In this document: positions 1-12,245 of the stretch, piece after piece
How the letters are laid out: each line of letters opens with the position of its first letter
Position numbering within the stretch: position 1 is the first letter of the stretch
Assembly: GCA_024663395.1 (NCBI GenBank)
Contig: JANFAH010000003.1
Location: forward strand, 3,348,001 to 3,412,000
Direction: 5' to 3'
From: Pisolithus tinctorius
Taxonomy: Eukaryota; Basidiomycota; Agaricomycetes; Boletales; Pisolithaceae
DNA length: 64,000 nucleotides
The notes under the pieces: generated by a model
Database searches by the model: none
What the model was told of the DNA's origin: nothing
What the model saw: only the letters and a program-made list of their open reading frames with translations
Translations under genes and position numbers: made by a program

Positions 1-37
1 AAGGTGTATTCCCTTACCTCATTTAACATTTTTCTAG

Positions 38-1394
38 CGAGCTGCTCGCACCAGAGGAGCTACTCCCTTACCTGCTTCACTCGGAAATCCACAATTTAGA
101 TCCGGATACCATAGTTGTGTATCTTCAGGCAGCCACCAAGGTTTTTGGTTATTGGTTTACTGAAGCTGCCCAACAATGGACAGACGACCTTCTTGACAAA
201 GTGAAAGGCGCAGTTGACAGCATGATGGAACGATTGGAGGACTTCGTATCGAGTCCGCATATCGAGGTACAAGAACGGGTGAGTTTACGTAACCGTTTCC
301 ATCTTCTGGCACGTCCGCTAAGATAGGCTCGTTTGCCACAGGCAGCGAACATCCTCCAGTTGTTCACATTCATTAAGCATGACCTTACTACTTACTGCCC
401 CAAATCGGAACCCGCTTTCTCAGATGGTTATTCCGCATCGCTCTCGGTTTTTGACGCCCCGGAAATTGACAGCGGGCCAGCTTTCCCAAAGAGCTTGTAT
501 CTGATTCACCCACTGTTTTCCACTTACGAGCTTAATCCGGTAGCGTCGGCGGCCCAAGCAAGCGTACCCATCCCCGAGGGGCTCGATTTGGATGCATGGC
601 TTGTCCCGTCGATGCAGGTACCCGTTAATGACGAAAATGAGGGTGGTGAAGTAGTGGCTGAGAAGAAGGTGAAGAAAAAGGGAAAGAAGGGCAAAGAAAA
701 GGGATCTTCGGACCGGACGAAGTCGAAAGAGACGAAGAGACGGACGGAGGGTGAGGAAGTACTTGTTCCTTTGGAGGACACTGAAACGCCAGAGGAGATA
801 GCGGAGCGGGAGCGAGTAAGCCTTTTTTCCCCCCTACTGCCAGTATCTAAACGTGATTTACATTGGCGGTCTCCAGCAAAAGGCGGAACGACTGGAACGG
901 ATGCGAGAGGACCCATATTACATTACAGATGACCAACCTCCCAAACCCCCTGTGGACGACGTCGATTCAATTCCGATCATACGGTTAGACGAGCTACCAC
1001 CCCCAACGCCCAAAGGTGACGTATAGTCAACGGCGGTCTTCTTGAACATAACACAGCTGACCTGCAAAATGTAGTTGAACCCCGCTTGTTCGCACTCAAA
1101 AGCAGCTCTGCGCGTTCCTCTTCTCCCCGGTTTGTCGTAGAGAAGGAGGGAGAGATGCCCGAGGGTGCGATACCTACACCACCTCTGTCACAGTCTGCTC
1201 CCATAACTCGACAACAAACGCCGAGTTTGTTCGAGCGAATATCGACACCGCCTCCTATTTTGCCTTCTTTCCAGCAGTATGATGTACCTGGGAACGATGC
1301 TCGTGCCAGTACACCAGAGCCCATCAAGGTCACAAGAGTAAAGAAGAAGGGCACCGGTACTGGGAAGAAAAAACACACGACGGGAACGGGTTAA
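38..1394 (+). CDS. APL5: AP-3 complex subunit delta, C-terminal part (gene cut by window start)
   Basis: This is the 3' part of the large delta adaptin of AP-3, the coat that sorts cargo from Golgi/endosome to vacuole. Four exons can be read: 38-278, 342-815, 877-1015 and 1075-1394, with introns of 59 to 63 bases. The first exon enters after an acceptor at 37, so the N-terminal adaptin solenoid lies outside the window. Visible are the end of the helical trunk (ELLPYLLHSEIHNL, then an ERAANILQLF helix), then a charged hinge rich in Lys (KKVKKKGKKGKEKG) and a low-complexity Pro/Ser/Thr tail ending in GTGKKKHTTGTG. The Lys-rich hinge after the trunk is typical of fungal AP-3 delta. It faces the kinase gene tail to tail across 300 bases. 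The family call is firm; the last intron is inferred from frame and splice signals. Confidence 0.82.
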
Positions 1395-1694
1395 ATAAAT
1401 TTCGATTGGAGTACATGACATGCTGTTCGCACCCGAACCAGTTTATATGCTTAGTGGAAGCTACACAATATACAGGGGGATCTATTAGCACACTAGAATG
1501 CTAAAGACAAAGGGTATTGGCGGTGTGGTACAGGGTGACTGGGATGTGTGTTTACGATAGCGGCTAAAGTGAGATGCGTTAAGAGTGTCCAAAGGTATAC
1601 TGCAGGAAAGTATTGCTGGGTAAACGAGGTTTGGAGCACGGCCAACGACAAGAAAGCGAGGAGAAAAGAAGTGATGCGATGTAAATGTCACCTA
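1395..1694. other. Convergent intergenic region
   Basis: This stretch lies between the stop codons of the AP-3 delta gene (+) and the kinase gene (-) and presumably holds both 3' UTRs. Short open frames here show no family resemblance, and no repeat or RNA gene was seen. Confidence 0.6.
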
Positions 1695-3885
<2,191 letters not shown>

Positions 3886-4386
3886 GATCACAATCGATGT
3901 ATTCTGGTGCCAGACGCTAGATACCAGCGACTATAACGTGCCGTGGACACGAGTCTGTGCTCGCGATGCGTTGATAACACGGAAAATGAGAGTGACAGTA
4001 GGGAGACACTGGACAGCTATGAGAGGCGTGCTAGCTAGTGGTGGAGGGCAGTTTGGCAGAGTTCCTTATTTTGTCGCCACCACAGCTCCACGATGTCAAC
4101 CGGCCCTTTCATTCACCCTTGGACACTTTTATGTACCGACACTCCCAAATGCCGCTCCGGGCACTGTAACAGAAGCGCACTGGAACGGCGGAGGGAAGAG
4201 ACAAGGTCATCGGGAGCTCATTCTATTGGTTTGGTCTAATTCATATGCGAATCTACCTCGCGCTATGTCTGCTTCTGCGACATCGTCACTACCAGGAAAC
4301 TTACATGTCGGTCGCGGGTCGTCAGGGTATGTCTTTTATCGACAATGCAAGATCAGGAGAACGATATCTCGGGCGTGTTGGTATGG
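3886..4386. other. Intergenic region between kinase 5' end and transporter 3' end
   Basis: About 500 bases between the start of the kinase gene and the stop of the metal transporter gene, both on the minus strand. It should hold the kinase promoter. An open frame on the plus strand shows no recognisable domain and looks like chance. No RNA gene or repeat was seen. Confidence 0.5.
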
Positions 4387-6515
4387 TTACATGGCCTTTC
4401 GATGCTCCTAAGTGTGCATGTATTAGATCGCGCAGTACAAGTCGATGTCGCAGTATAAACACTCACAGGTGTATGATCTGTCTCATGATCAACATGCACG
4501 AATGCGCGCTCGACATTCGGCAATCTTTCGAGTTTGTCTTGCAACTGTTGGGAGATATCGTGTGCCTTCCACAGAGGAGTGGCAGCATCCATCACGATGT
4601 CAACTTCGACGAAATAATCCTGGCAACAATTAGCAAGGGAAAAACAGTGAATTACTCGAAACTAACGGGTCCGCTCTAGAGTTGTAAAATATCCATCAGC
4701 ACCGGTCGGAAAGGCAATTTATGTTATACTACGTACGTGGTAGGCACGAACGGTATCGATCTTCTCAATGTCCTCGCTGAATGTCATCGCCTTGTAGATG
4801 ATCAACTGGATGAACTCGTGCGGTGCAGATTTGCCAGCCAGCAGTCCAAATTGTTCATAGATGGTGTGAATCCACGCGGCGATGACGCCCGTTGCGATCT
4901 GGAAGCATGTATGAGGAAATGGGGTGATTTTTATACGGGCCTGAAGTCTTACGAGGAGACCGCCGACGGGGTCCAGCCCTGACCTGTGATCAGCGAAAAC
5001 GAGGTTACACGATCAATGTAATACATACACCATTTCCATTTACTGCCACCGGCAGACATGAGAATACCTGTGTTGCAAACGTCCACGTGTCGTGAGGCCT
5101 GCTAAGAGGAGAGAATTCTTACCAAAACCGTTGATGAACAAATCATTCCGATGGTCTTCCCATAGGACATGAACCTGACTTGACTTGGACCGGAGGCCGA
5201 AGCAATACAAAAAAAGAATAAATTTAGCTCCTGTATAATCCATATATTAGTGAACAAGAGTCGAGAGTGAAGAGAATTAAAATACCGAGGGCGGCAGCAA
5301 CAGCGAGAATTGACGCCAGGTGGAAAGAATTATCTGACTTCCGCGACATCAAAGTCTGGATGGCCTCGACTATGACGACCAGGTTGACGGCTGACATGCT
5401 GTCCACGTGTTACTGGCGGACGCTGATAGGTGTGACAAGACAAAACATACAGTGCGCCTGCAAGACAGTACGGTGAACTTGGCGTATTGTTTAACAAGAT
5501 GGAACTACTCCACCGTATATGATGTTCCCGATGGTCTCCAGCCTAGCCCCACCCACTGGCCATTTGTTCACATCCATCTTCATCGCTTGTTTATGCATGA
5601 AGTACAAGAACAGGTTACTTCCAAAGTCGAAGACGGCGTCGATCCCAGTTGCAATAAGCGACAGGGATCCAGAGCTTATAGCAGCGTAGACTGTACAAGA
5701 GCTCAGCTGGAAGGGGGATGAATTACCTCCGATGACATACGTTGGAGGGCACAGAGACTAAAGTTTGCTATGAGACTTGCCCAAACGGCAATCCTTATCT
5801 GAGTTAACGCATTGGCGCGTTGTGGCGGTAATGAATGTTTCAATTTTGGAACTCACGGCAAAGCGGGAAGCCTCTTCGTCAATCCTAGCTTCCTCCGTGT
5901 GTTCGTCCATAGACTTCAGGAGGGAAGCAATGAGCTTGATTAAGAGCAGCAGTGTGAGACGACGTGATACAGCCCACAATTGAGGGCACGAACTTCGTTT
6001 TGTTTACGGTGGTACTTCTCCAGGCTTTTACCGGTCTTATGGCGTCGGCGTAACTGGTTGAGTTCTTCGTCTGGCATTATGCCCAAGCGAAACCTGTAGG
6101 GGTCTGGACGGTGCTCGTCCTTGATTTGCGGCATCACTTCGATATCGCCGCCCATATTTACCTGAGGTGGGGAGATGAGCAGTGAAGTGAAGTGAACAAA
6201 GGGGAACAGCGCGTACAGCTGATGCAATGGATGGGTTTACTAGCCTCGGCGACATGGCAGAGCAGGACACAACTGGAAGAGCTGTCGCTGGAAAAACAGT
6301 GCAAAAAGTCAGGCAGATAACAGAGACCGTGGCTTGGTACGAATGTAGTTTGGTGCTGTTCTCAGGGGCGGTTGACAAGGGCCGATGGGTCTCTGGTGCA
6401 TTTTTACTCCGTTTCTCACTGTCAGCACCAAGCAGACACAGCTGAGAAATTTTGTGGTGCAGCCCCGGTTTCGCGATACATAATCATCCGATCCAGTTGA
6501 GCTGCCGCAGTTCAT
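4387..6515 (-). CDS. Cation diffusion facilitator (Mn-CDF-like metal transporter)
   Basis: This is a membrane transporter of the CDF family, which exports divalent metal from the cytosol to organelles or outside by proton exchange. The core starts at GGDIEVMPQIKDEHRPDPYRF, followed by a Lys/Arg-rich cytosolic stretch (QLRRRHKTGKSLEKYHRKQN) and the transmembrane bundle. Metal-site motifs of the DxxxD type are present in TM2 (GIDAVFDFGSN) and TM5 (WEDHRNDLFINGFG), the pattern associated with Mn-type members. The hallmark WPVGGARLETIGNI lies between them. The C-terminal cytosolic domain ends HVDHETDHTPEHRKAM. Many small introns interrupt it. The start at 6513-6515 (MNCGSSTGSDDY) is joined through tentative introns and is uncertain; the core exon from about 6168 down is reliable. 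Metal preference is inference from the DxxxD motifs. Confidence 0.8.
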
Positions 6516-7525
6516 GATGATGACATCGATGGCAGACCAAGGGTATGGCTCGCTCGCTCTGCTTTTGCTCGTTCTAGCCGTCCTCGTGTATGTCCCATGT
6601 GCCCAATATTGTAATTCACACTCACCCACCCTATCAGCTTTTCAGTCATAGGGTGGTGTATCCTCTCATCGTGCATGGGCGGTGACATACTCAACAGTCT
6701 CTCTGAACTGTGGAACCTCCTTGCCCTCTCTGCAAGGACTAGTGGGCCGTCCACGCGGAGACCATACGGGGAAGAAATGTGGGAGATGGATCACAGGCGG
6801 CGGCCGTGACACATACTTTGAGATGGGCCGGAGAGGCGCGACTGCTCGCTGTACCGTTGTGGCCTGGGTCCCATCCCTTGTCCGCGCTGGATCGTGCGTA
6901 CAGCTAGCAACAGTCACCATTCACGTGCCTTCGAAGCTCTTCTTCGTTCTGCCGATCCAGGCTGTCCGTTTATTTTCGTTGCCTCCAAGATTTCCGTGCA
7001 GTGCAGATCCCCGTTATCCTCATGGTGATGCGTCCATCCGTAAGGTTGCGTATATACCCAAGCATCATGTCTGCAGGAGAGCGATCAATCGAAGAGTCTC
7101 GCTTATGATGCCAGTGACGGGCTCTGCTCTCTTCCTAATGTCTTGCCACATCTGTCATAATGGCGTCTAACTGAGCACGATCTCGGGGTAAGTGGATGTA
7201 CAGCACGTCTACAAGGCGTTTCCATTGTGAATTACCAACTGCCGTCGCAGGGATTAGGCAGGTCTATCTTCGTTTCAACATCCCTGCAGGGATCTACATA
7301 GTAGTGTTTGATTGCGGCCGCTTTATAGTACTTATAGTACTCGCAACTGTAAGATTGGTCTGTCAGGTCAACGGTTGGGGACGCGATCACGTGCAATAGA
7401 ATGCTCCGAAGCTCAAGTTGTTGCCAACTGCCGTCGTTCGCGCGGCGCTATCTGTCGTGAAATTTTGCTTCCATGCACACTGTGGGGCTATTCGACCGCC
7501 TTCAGTGGTGATGATTGGGTTTTCG
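6516..7525. other. Long intergenic region, no confident gene
   Basis: About 1 kb between the transporter 5' end and the stop of the NR2C2AP-like gene. Several open stretches of 55 to 160 codons occur on both strands, but none shows a known motif or a coherent spliced continuation. A minus-strand stretch ending at TAG 7135-7137 reads as a plausible peptide (LVDVLYIHLPRDRAQLDAI) but lacks a start and stops early. A 13-base word, CCAACTGCCGTCG, occurs twice (near 7233 and 7422). No RNA gene was seen. Confidence 0.45.
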
Positions 7526-8067
7526 TTACGGCGTCCAACCTTCTACCTGCAATTCATACAGAGTTATTCTACCAAAGAAATCCGAACTCCTCTCAATGAC
7601 AAACTTCATACACTGGATCCCTTGTGAGTTACCCTCGGGAAGTTGGAAGACCTGTCGTCTATTCACGTCCTCCGGGTGGATATGTGTCAATGTCGTCCAT
7701 ACAGGCTCGGAAGCAGAGGCAGCAACATCAATGGCGCATTGCGTGCCGACAAAACCTCCTTGAAATGTCAGAATCAGCCGCATTGGACACACTGGTTCTG
7801 GAAAAACCAAGTGAATTATTTGCGGAAGACCCTGTATGCAGAGCACAGGTCGATCACGACCATTGATGTACAAAAGTATCGCAATTACCTGCTGTGATGT
7901 CCAACACGTCTCAGGATTTCCATCGGTGAGGTTTTTTTTGCCAACAGTTTTGTCGAGCGTCGAGCTGACCCTGGGTAGTGTGATCAGCCATCTTCTTAGT
8001 ATTTTGCACAGATCACTGACTTTACTTTGGTATCTGAAGTCACTAACGGTCTGTAGGGTCCCTCCAT
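7526..8067 (-). CDS. NR2C2AP-like protein (discoidin/F5-8 type C-like fold)
   Basis: A small protein of about 140 residues that resembles animal NR2C2AP (TRA16), a galactose-binding-domain-like protein first described as a nuclear receptor partner. Shared blocks are VSSTLDKTVGKKNLTDGNPETCW, GLPQIIHLVFPEPV, LTFQGGFVGTQC and SSDFFGRITLYELQVEG, which match the animal protein along nearly its whole length. The model has three exons: ATG at 8065-8067 (MEGPYRP), a 76-base intron, the GKKNLTDG exon, a 57-base intron, then the main exon. The second intron is a multiple of three and has no stop, so retention would insert 19 residues. The molecular role in fungi is not known. It faces the phosphatase gene head to head across 163 bases. 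Confidence 0.75.
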
Positions 8068-8230
8068 CCGACTGGGATATTCTATTAGCCACCCCGTAGG
8101 TGATATGAATCGGTACACCGATAAGCTATTACTGACGCTTCAATACTGCATCGGGCAATTATTAAGGCGTGGGAATTCCGCTCCTCAAATTTAAGCTCGA
8201 CGAGTCCTTGGGGATACTCTGTCCAGCAAC
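8068..8230. promoter_or_regulatory. Shared 5' region of a divergent gene pair
   Basis: Only 163 bases separate the inferred start codon of the NR2C2AP-like gene (-) from that of the tyrosine phosphatase (+), so both promoters must share or overlap this stretch. No clear TATA box was picked out. This is inferred from gene positions only. Confidence 0.4.
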
Positions 8231-9424
8231 ATGTCGTGCACATCCGGCGCTACCTTGCCAGAATGGCTCGCCGCGGCGCGATCAGAGACCTACTTAGAAA
8301 AATCATTTACTCTTCTGTGGAGCCGCGAACGGCAGCGCAATAATGCTCGTTTGACGTCTCTATCTGACAACAGCAAATCGACTTTCCGCGGGCTGCTGAG
8401 AGCGTCCTTGCCCGATGGTACTGACGAACACTCCAAATACTACTCAGTTGCGATCGGAGGGAGCCTAAAGAATCGGTGGGGAAATCGCTACTCAAATATA
8501 GCGCCCTATGACCGCACCCGCGTGGTTGTGGGGAAACAAGGTGGATGCACATCCAGTGGTCATGAGGGAGAGGGGAATGGACGTTACTTCAATGCCAGTT
8601 GGGTGAGGGAGTTATATGGAAGGAAGCTCTGGATCGCAACACAAGCTCCGCTGCCCGAAACGGCTCACACTTTCCTCAGCGTTATCGCGCAGCCTATCAT
8701 GGCACCACCACCCTCGTCAGGTCTCAATATCCCCTCCGGAAGTAGGGTTCGTACGGTTGTGCAGCTTACACTCAATCACGAGAGCGGTCGGACCAAGGCA
8801 CACTTGTACTTCCCTAATACCGTAGGGGCGACGATGATGGTAGAGCCGGAACGAGGTTGCGACGCCCCTCCTTTCAGAGTGACGTTATTGGAACAAACGA
8901 TTATCGACGAAGCTTGTTGCCTGAAAAGTAAAGTCGCTTTTGTTCCAGACGTCAAGAATCCGGGCAAGGCTGTGGTCTTCACCCATTTATTGTACGCGGC
9001 TTGGCCTGATCACGGAGTTCCTGCAGAAGAAGACCATGCTTCTCTACTTTCTTTCGTTCGTCTCGTTGATAGAGTCAATAAAGAGGCCCCCCAAGGCAGC
9101 TCCAGCGACGATCTTGATCCTCCTTCCATGGTGAACTGTTCTGCAGGGATCGGGAGGACGGGAACGTTCATCGCTCTGTCCTCCCTACTTCGCGCTTTTG
9201 GCCTCCTTTCCTCTTCCACTATCTCTTCGTCTTCTTGCAAGGGGACTGTTGCTATCAGTGCCCCGTATTCACCGTTGGGCCCTCTGCCCGACGAGTTTCA
9301 GAATGATCCCGTTGTTAAGGAGATCGATAGTTTACGGGAGCAAAGGCCGAACATGGTGGAGAGGATTGGACAGGCAGGTTTGATTTACAGCATTCTTGAG
9401 TTGGCGTTTTCCGAGAAAAGGTAG
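8231..9424 (+). CDS. Classical protein tyrosine phosphatase with atypical signature loop
   Basis: A 397-residue, single-exon protein with one classical PTP domain, expected to remove phosphate from phosphotyrosine. In order: LKNRWGNRYSNIAPYDRTRV (about residue 80), RYFNASWV in place of the usual YINASYI, the WPDHGVP loop with its general-acid Asp, the signature loop NCSAGIGRTGTF and the Q-loop (QRPNMVERIGQ). The catalytic Cys, loop Arg, WPD Asp and Q-loop Gln are all present. The residue before the Cys is Asn where most members have His. A Ser-rich insertion follows the signature loop. Its lack of introns stands out beside intron-rich neighbours. The length fits small fungal PTPs such as the Pyp/Ptp1 type; orthology was not settled. 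Confidence 0.85.
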   Translation: MSCTSGATLPEWLAAARSETYLEKSFTLLWSRERQRNNARLTSLSDNSKSTFRGLLRASLPDGTDEHSKYYSVAIGGSLKNRWGNRYSNIAPYDRTRVVVGKQGGCTSSGHEGEGNGRYFNASWVRELYGRKLWIATQAPLPETAHTFLSVIAQPIMAPPPSSGLNIPSGSRVRTVVQLTLNHESGRTKAHLYFPNTVGATMMVEPERGCDAPPFRVTLLEQTIIDEACCLKSKVAFVPDVKNPGKAVVFTHLLYAAWPDHGVPAEEDHASLLSFVRLVDRVNKEAPQGSSSDDLDPPSMVNCSAGIGRTGTFIALSSLLRAFGLLSSSTISSSSCKGTVAISAPYSPLGPLPDEFQNDPVVKEIDSLREQRPNMVERIGQAGLIYSILELAFSEKR

Positions 9425-9768
9425 TACGTTGATGGTGTTTCAGTTGGTCTACAAATTGCAGAGCACTTCAGGGAGGTTCATTATTTTATGGCTACTAATG
9501 GGGTCCTGGCTTCCTTGCAGTCCTTATGGAAAAAGTGCTTGGACGAGATTGAATATATCTTCAGAAACGCAATCAGTGTGTCCAGAGGATGTACCGCCCA
9601 TATGTCATCTGTAACATGAAACAGTTTGGAAAACCCGAGTCCCCAGCCACCCTCAGGGACCCTGTTATACATGTGTGCGGCCGCCGCGATAAGCTGGACT
9701 TACTAACTGAAGCGTAATACCGGCCATCATGAGAACGATATCTTACTGTTCTTTGTCATTCCCGTTGC
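9425..9768. other. Intergenic region
   Basis: 344 bases between the phosphatase stop and the start of the first oxidoreductase gene on the same strand. It must hold the phosphatase terminator and the oxidoreductase promoter. No gene, RNA or repeat was recognised. Confidence 0.5.
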
Positions 9769-11147
9769 ATGCTACCAGCCTTTTCCCGCAGACTCGGTTT
9801 ACTGTCCCGCCATTTCTATTCGAGTTCTTCAAGGATGTCGTATCCTGCTTCGATGCATGCCATCACTATAGCCAAGACCGGGGGTCCAGAGGTACTGGAG
9901 AAAACCGAAATCCCATTCCCCACAGTCGAGCCCGAGCATCTTGTGATCAAGGTATGATATCGCAAGCGCTTACTCTTCCTAGCTGACTTTCGCTGGATGA
10001 CGGTTGGGACCGTGAACAGATCGAATACGCCGGTGTTAACTTCATCGATATATACTTCCGGTATTATCTGCCGCCTTCTTCTCTCTCTGGAGGTGCCCAT
10101 TGATCTTACCAGGCAAGGCATTTACTCGGCTAATAAGCCTTTCCCATTTGCTATCGGCAAAGAGGCCGCTGGGACTGTCGTTGGCCTACCGACTGACTCT
10201 ACTGTGCTCGATGATCCCGAGTACCAGAAACGAGGATATAAAGTAGGGTCTCGCGTTGCCATAGTGAGTATACACGGCCGAGGAATTGTATGGTACCTTC
10301 TGATACGTGAATTGCAACAGGAACATCTAGGTGCCTACGCGGAATACGTTGCTATGCCATGGAGGACAGCGTACCCTGTTGCAGACAGTATACCCGTGCG
10401 CGTCGCGGCCGCTTCTTTGATCCAAGGCGTGACTACCATCTCCTTCATGGAGGAGGCATATACTGTCAAGGAAGGTGACATCGTCCTCATCCACACTATT
10501 GCTGGTGGTTTGGGTACGCTCATGTGTCAGTTTGCTAAATCTCGTGGGGCGATCGTCATCGGGACGACGTCGACAAAGGAGAAAGCTGAATATGCCAAGA
10601 AGAACGGTGCAGACCATGTCATCCTTTACAAGAACGAGGATACTGTCGCAAGAGTGTTGGAGATCACGAATGGCGAAGGTGTACACGCGATATACGACGG
10701 TGTGGGAAAAGACACGTACGTTTTTCGGAGTAGACAACTTTCTCTACTGATTTTTCCCCTTCTATAGTTTTGATTCCGACTTCAAAATGATCAGGAGGAA
10801 GGGAACACTTGTTTCCGTTGGAAACGCATCGGGACCTGTGCCACCTTTCCCTCCCTTGAAGCTTGTAGAGAAGAACATGAAATTGGTGCGACCGACGTGG
10901 GTGTATATTCCCCAGGTTTCATCCGAGCACACATCTAACTTTCTGTGCTAGGATGGGCAACTATGCCTACACACCGAGTGAAGTGCTATATTATGCAAAT
11001 GCCTTGTCCAGTCATCTGTCAGACGGGACGCTGAAACCCTTGATACATAAGGAGTATCCCTTCACGGCGGAAGGCGTTCGGGAAGCCCACACGGACCTGA
11101 CCTCTGGAAAGACCATAGGAAAATTATTGATCAAGATCGGCGACTGA
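9769..11147 (+). CDS. NADPH:quinone oxidoreductase (zeta-crystallin/Zta1 type), copy A, probably mitochondrial
   Basis: A medium-chain dehydrogenase of the Zta1/QOR group, which reduces quinones with NADPH. Six exons: 9769-9951, 10020-10060, 10113-10263, 10321-10715, 10768-10896 and 10952-11147. The substrate-side domain begins MHAITIAKTGGPEVLEKTEI. The nucleotide-binding fold carries AGGLGTLMCQFAKSRGA (the family AxxGxxG motif) and GTTSTKEKAEYAKKNGAD. It lacks the zinc ligands of true alcohol dehydrogenases, as expected for QOR. A 28-residue extension, rich in Arg, Ser and Leu (RRLGLLSRHFYSSSSR), precedes the Met at which other members start, and suggests mitochondrial import. Copy B at 18609 has all five introns at the same positions and phases but lacks this extension. 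Confidence 0.88.
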
Positions 11148-12245
11148 AATCAAAGAAAGCATGTACACCCTGGCGGAATAGTTCGCACTGCACAACAATG
11201 AGCCTTACTCGGGTGCTCGTCATTGAATATCGAGTATTGACAACCGGAGAAAAGCCTGGAAAGTGTATAGCACATTCTTACCCTCCGTATACATCTAAGA
11301 TTGTAACATTAGGCGAAGGAAACTTTGGATGGAATGCAACTGTGTTGTACCATTCAGCTTGTCAAATTTTTGCTGCCTGTAACACTAGATGTTCTTGTTT
11401 TCTTACGAACAGGTGCTCTGGGAGAGCCATTTGTGTGTTGTTGACGAGATAGAATTGGCTGACTGCATTGCCATGCAGCTGCATCAGTAGGGTTGCTCAG
11501 ATGTGAATGGAAAGAGGTTCTCAAGCACATGTCTGGTCCCATCATCAACAGGGAAATCCATGAGTGCCTTCCACATTGGCAGTGTGTGCTGCTTTGTTTC
11601 CTTGTTGTTGGATGATATTCAAAATGATATTATCATGGGAGAAGAGGAACCTGAGGGCACACTTAGAAGGAGTATACCTGATATGATAAACTTGAAGAGT
11701 ATGGTGAACATGCCCTATCACTTTGGCTCTTGGTGGCTGCTGCAGTGTCTGCAATGTCTCACCAACAAGACTGGTAACTTTGTCCCATGCAAGGTTGAGC
11801 AGGATGCAACAGTGTGGTGGCACTGATGACAAGGTAACCTAACATGGATGAGCCAATCACTGTGGTGAGTGTAACAGTGAGTACAATGTTACCTGACACA
11901 GGTCATCAATTGCAGCAGTCAGCTCATTGTTCTTCTGCCAAACATCTTCTTTCTGCTAAATTTCTTGTCAGCCCAGCCACCTTAGACTGAAGTTCATTGA
12001 GCTGTTTCTCTATTAAAGCAAGTGCTAGTTCTGGAATGTCATGGTCAGTTCAAGTCAGTAAGGAAAATATAACGACTCTCAAGCAGTGGACGGGGAAAGA
12101 GGTTCTTTTGTCAGCTTGTCCAAATTTGCAGCCATTTACCCAACTGACTTCGACCACCATAGTAAATAGCCTCTGTATGATATCACCTTACATAAGCGGA
12201 CGTGGCTGGCAGAAATTGACAGCTTCTTGAATCGCTGCCAGAACG
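11148..12245. other. Intergenic region with a CpG-free, gene-relic-like insert (11447-12071)
   Basis: The stretch from 11447 to 12071 contains no CG dinucleotide, while both flanks and all neighbouring genes have many. It is rich in TG and CA. On the minus strand it holds broken coding-like pieces: a helical stretch near 12045-11945 (LIEKQLNELQSKVAGL, later KNNELTAAIDDLCQ in another frame), an open stretch 11545-11832, and MWKALMDFPVDDGTRHVL at 11484-11576 in a different frame again. This looks like a decayed repeat or gene that was once methylated at CpG. No terminal repeats or target duplication could be set, and no transposase motif was recognised. Confidence 0.5.

Noticed and set aside
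6666..7170. Open frames on both strands in the 1 kb gap
   Set aside because: They have no start context, no domain and no splice continuation, and mutual overlap suggests chance.
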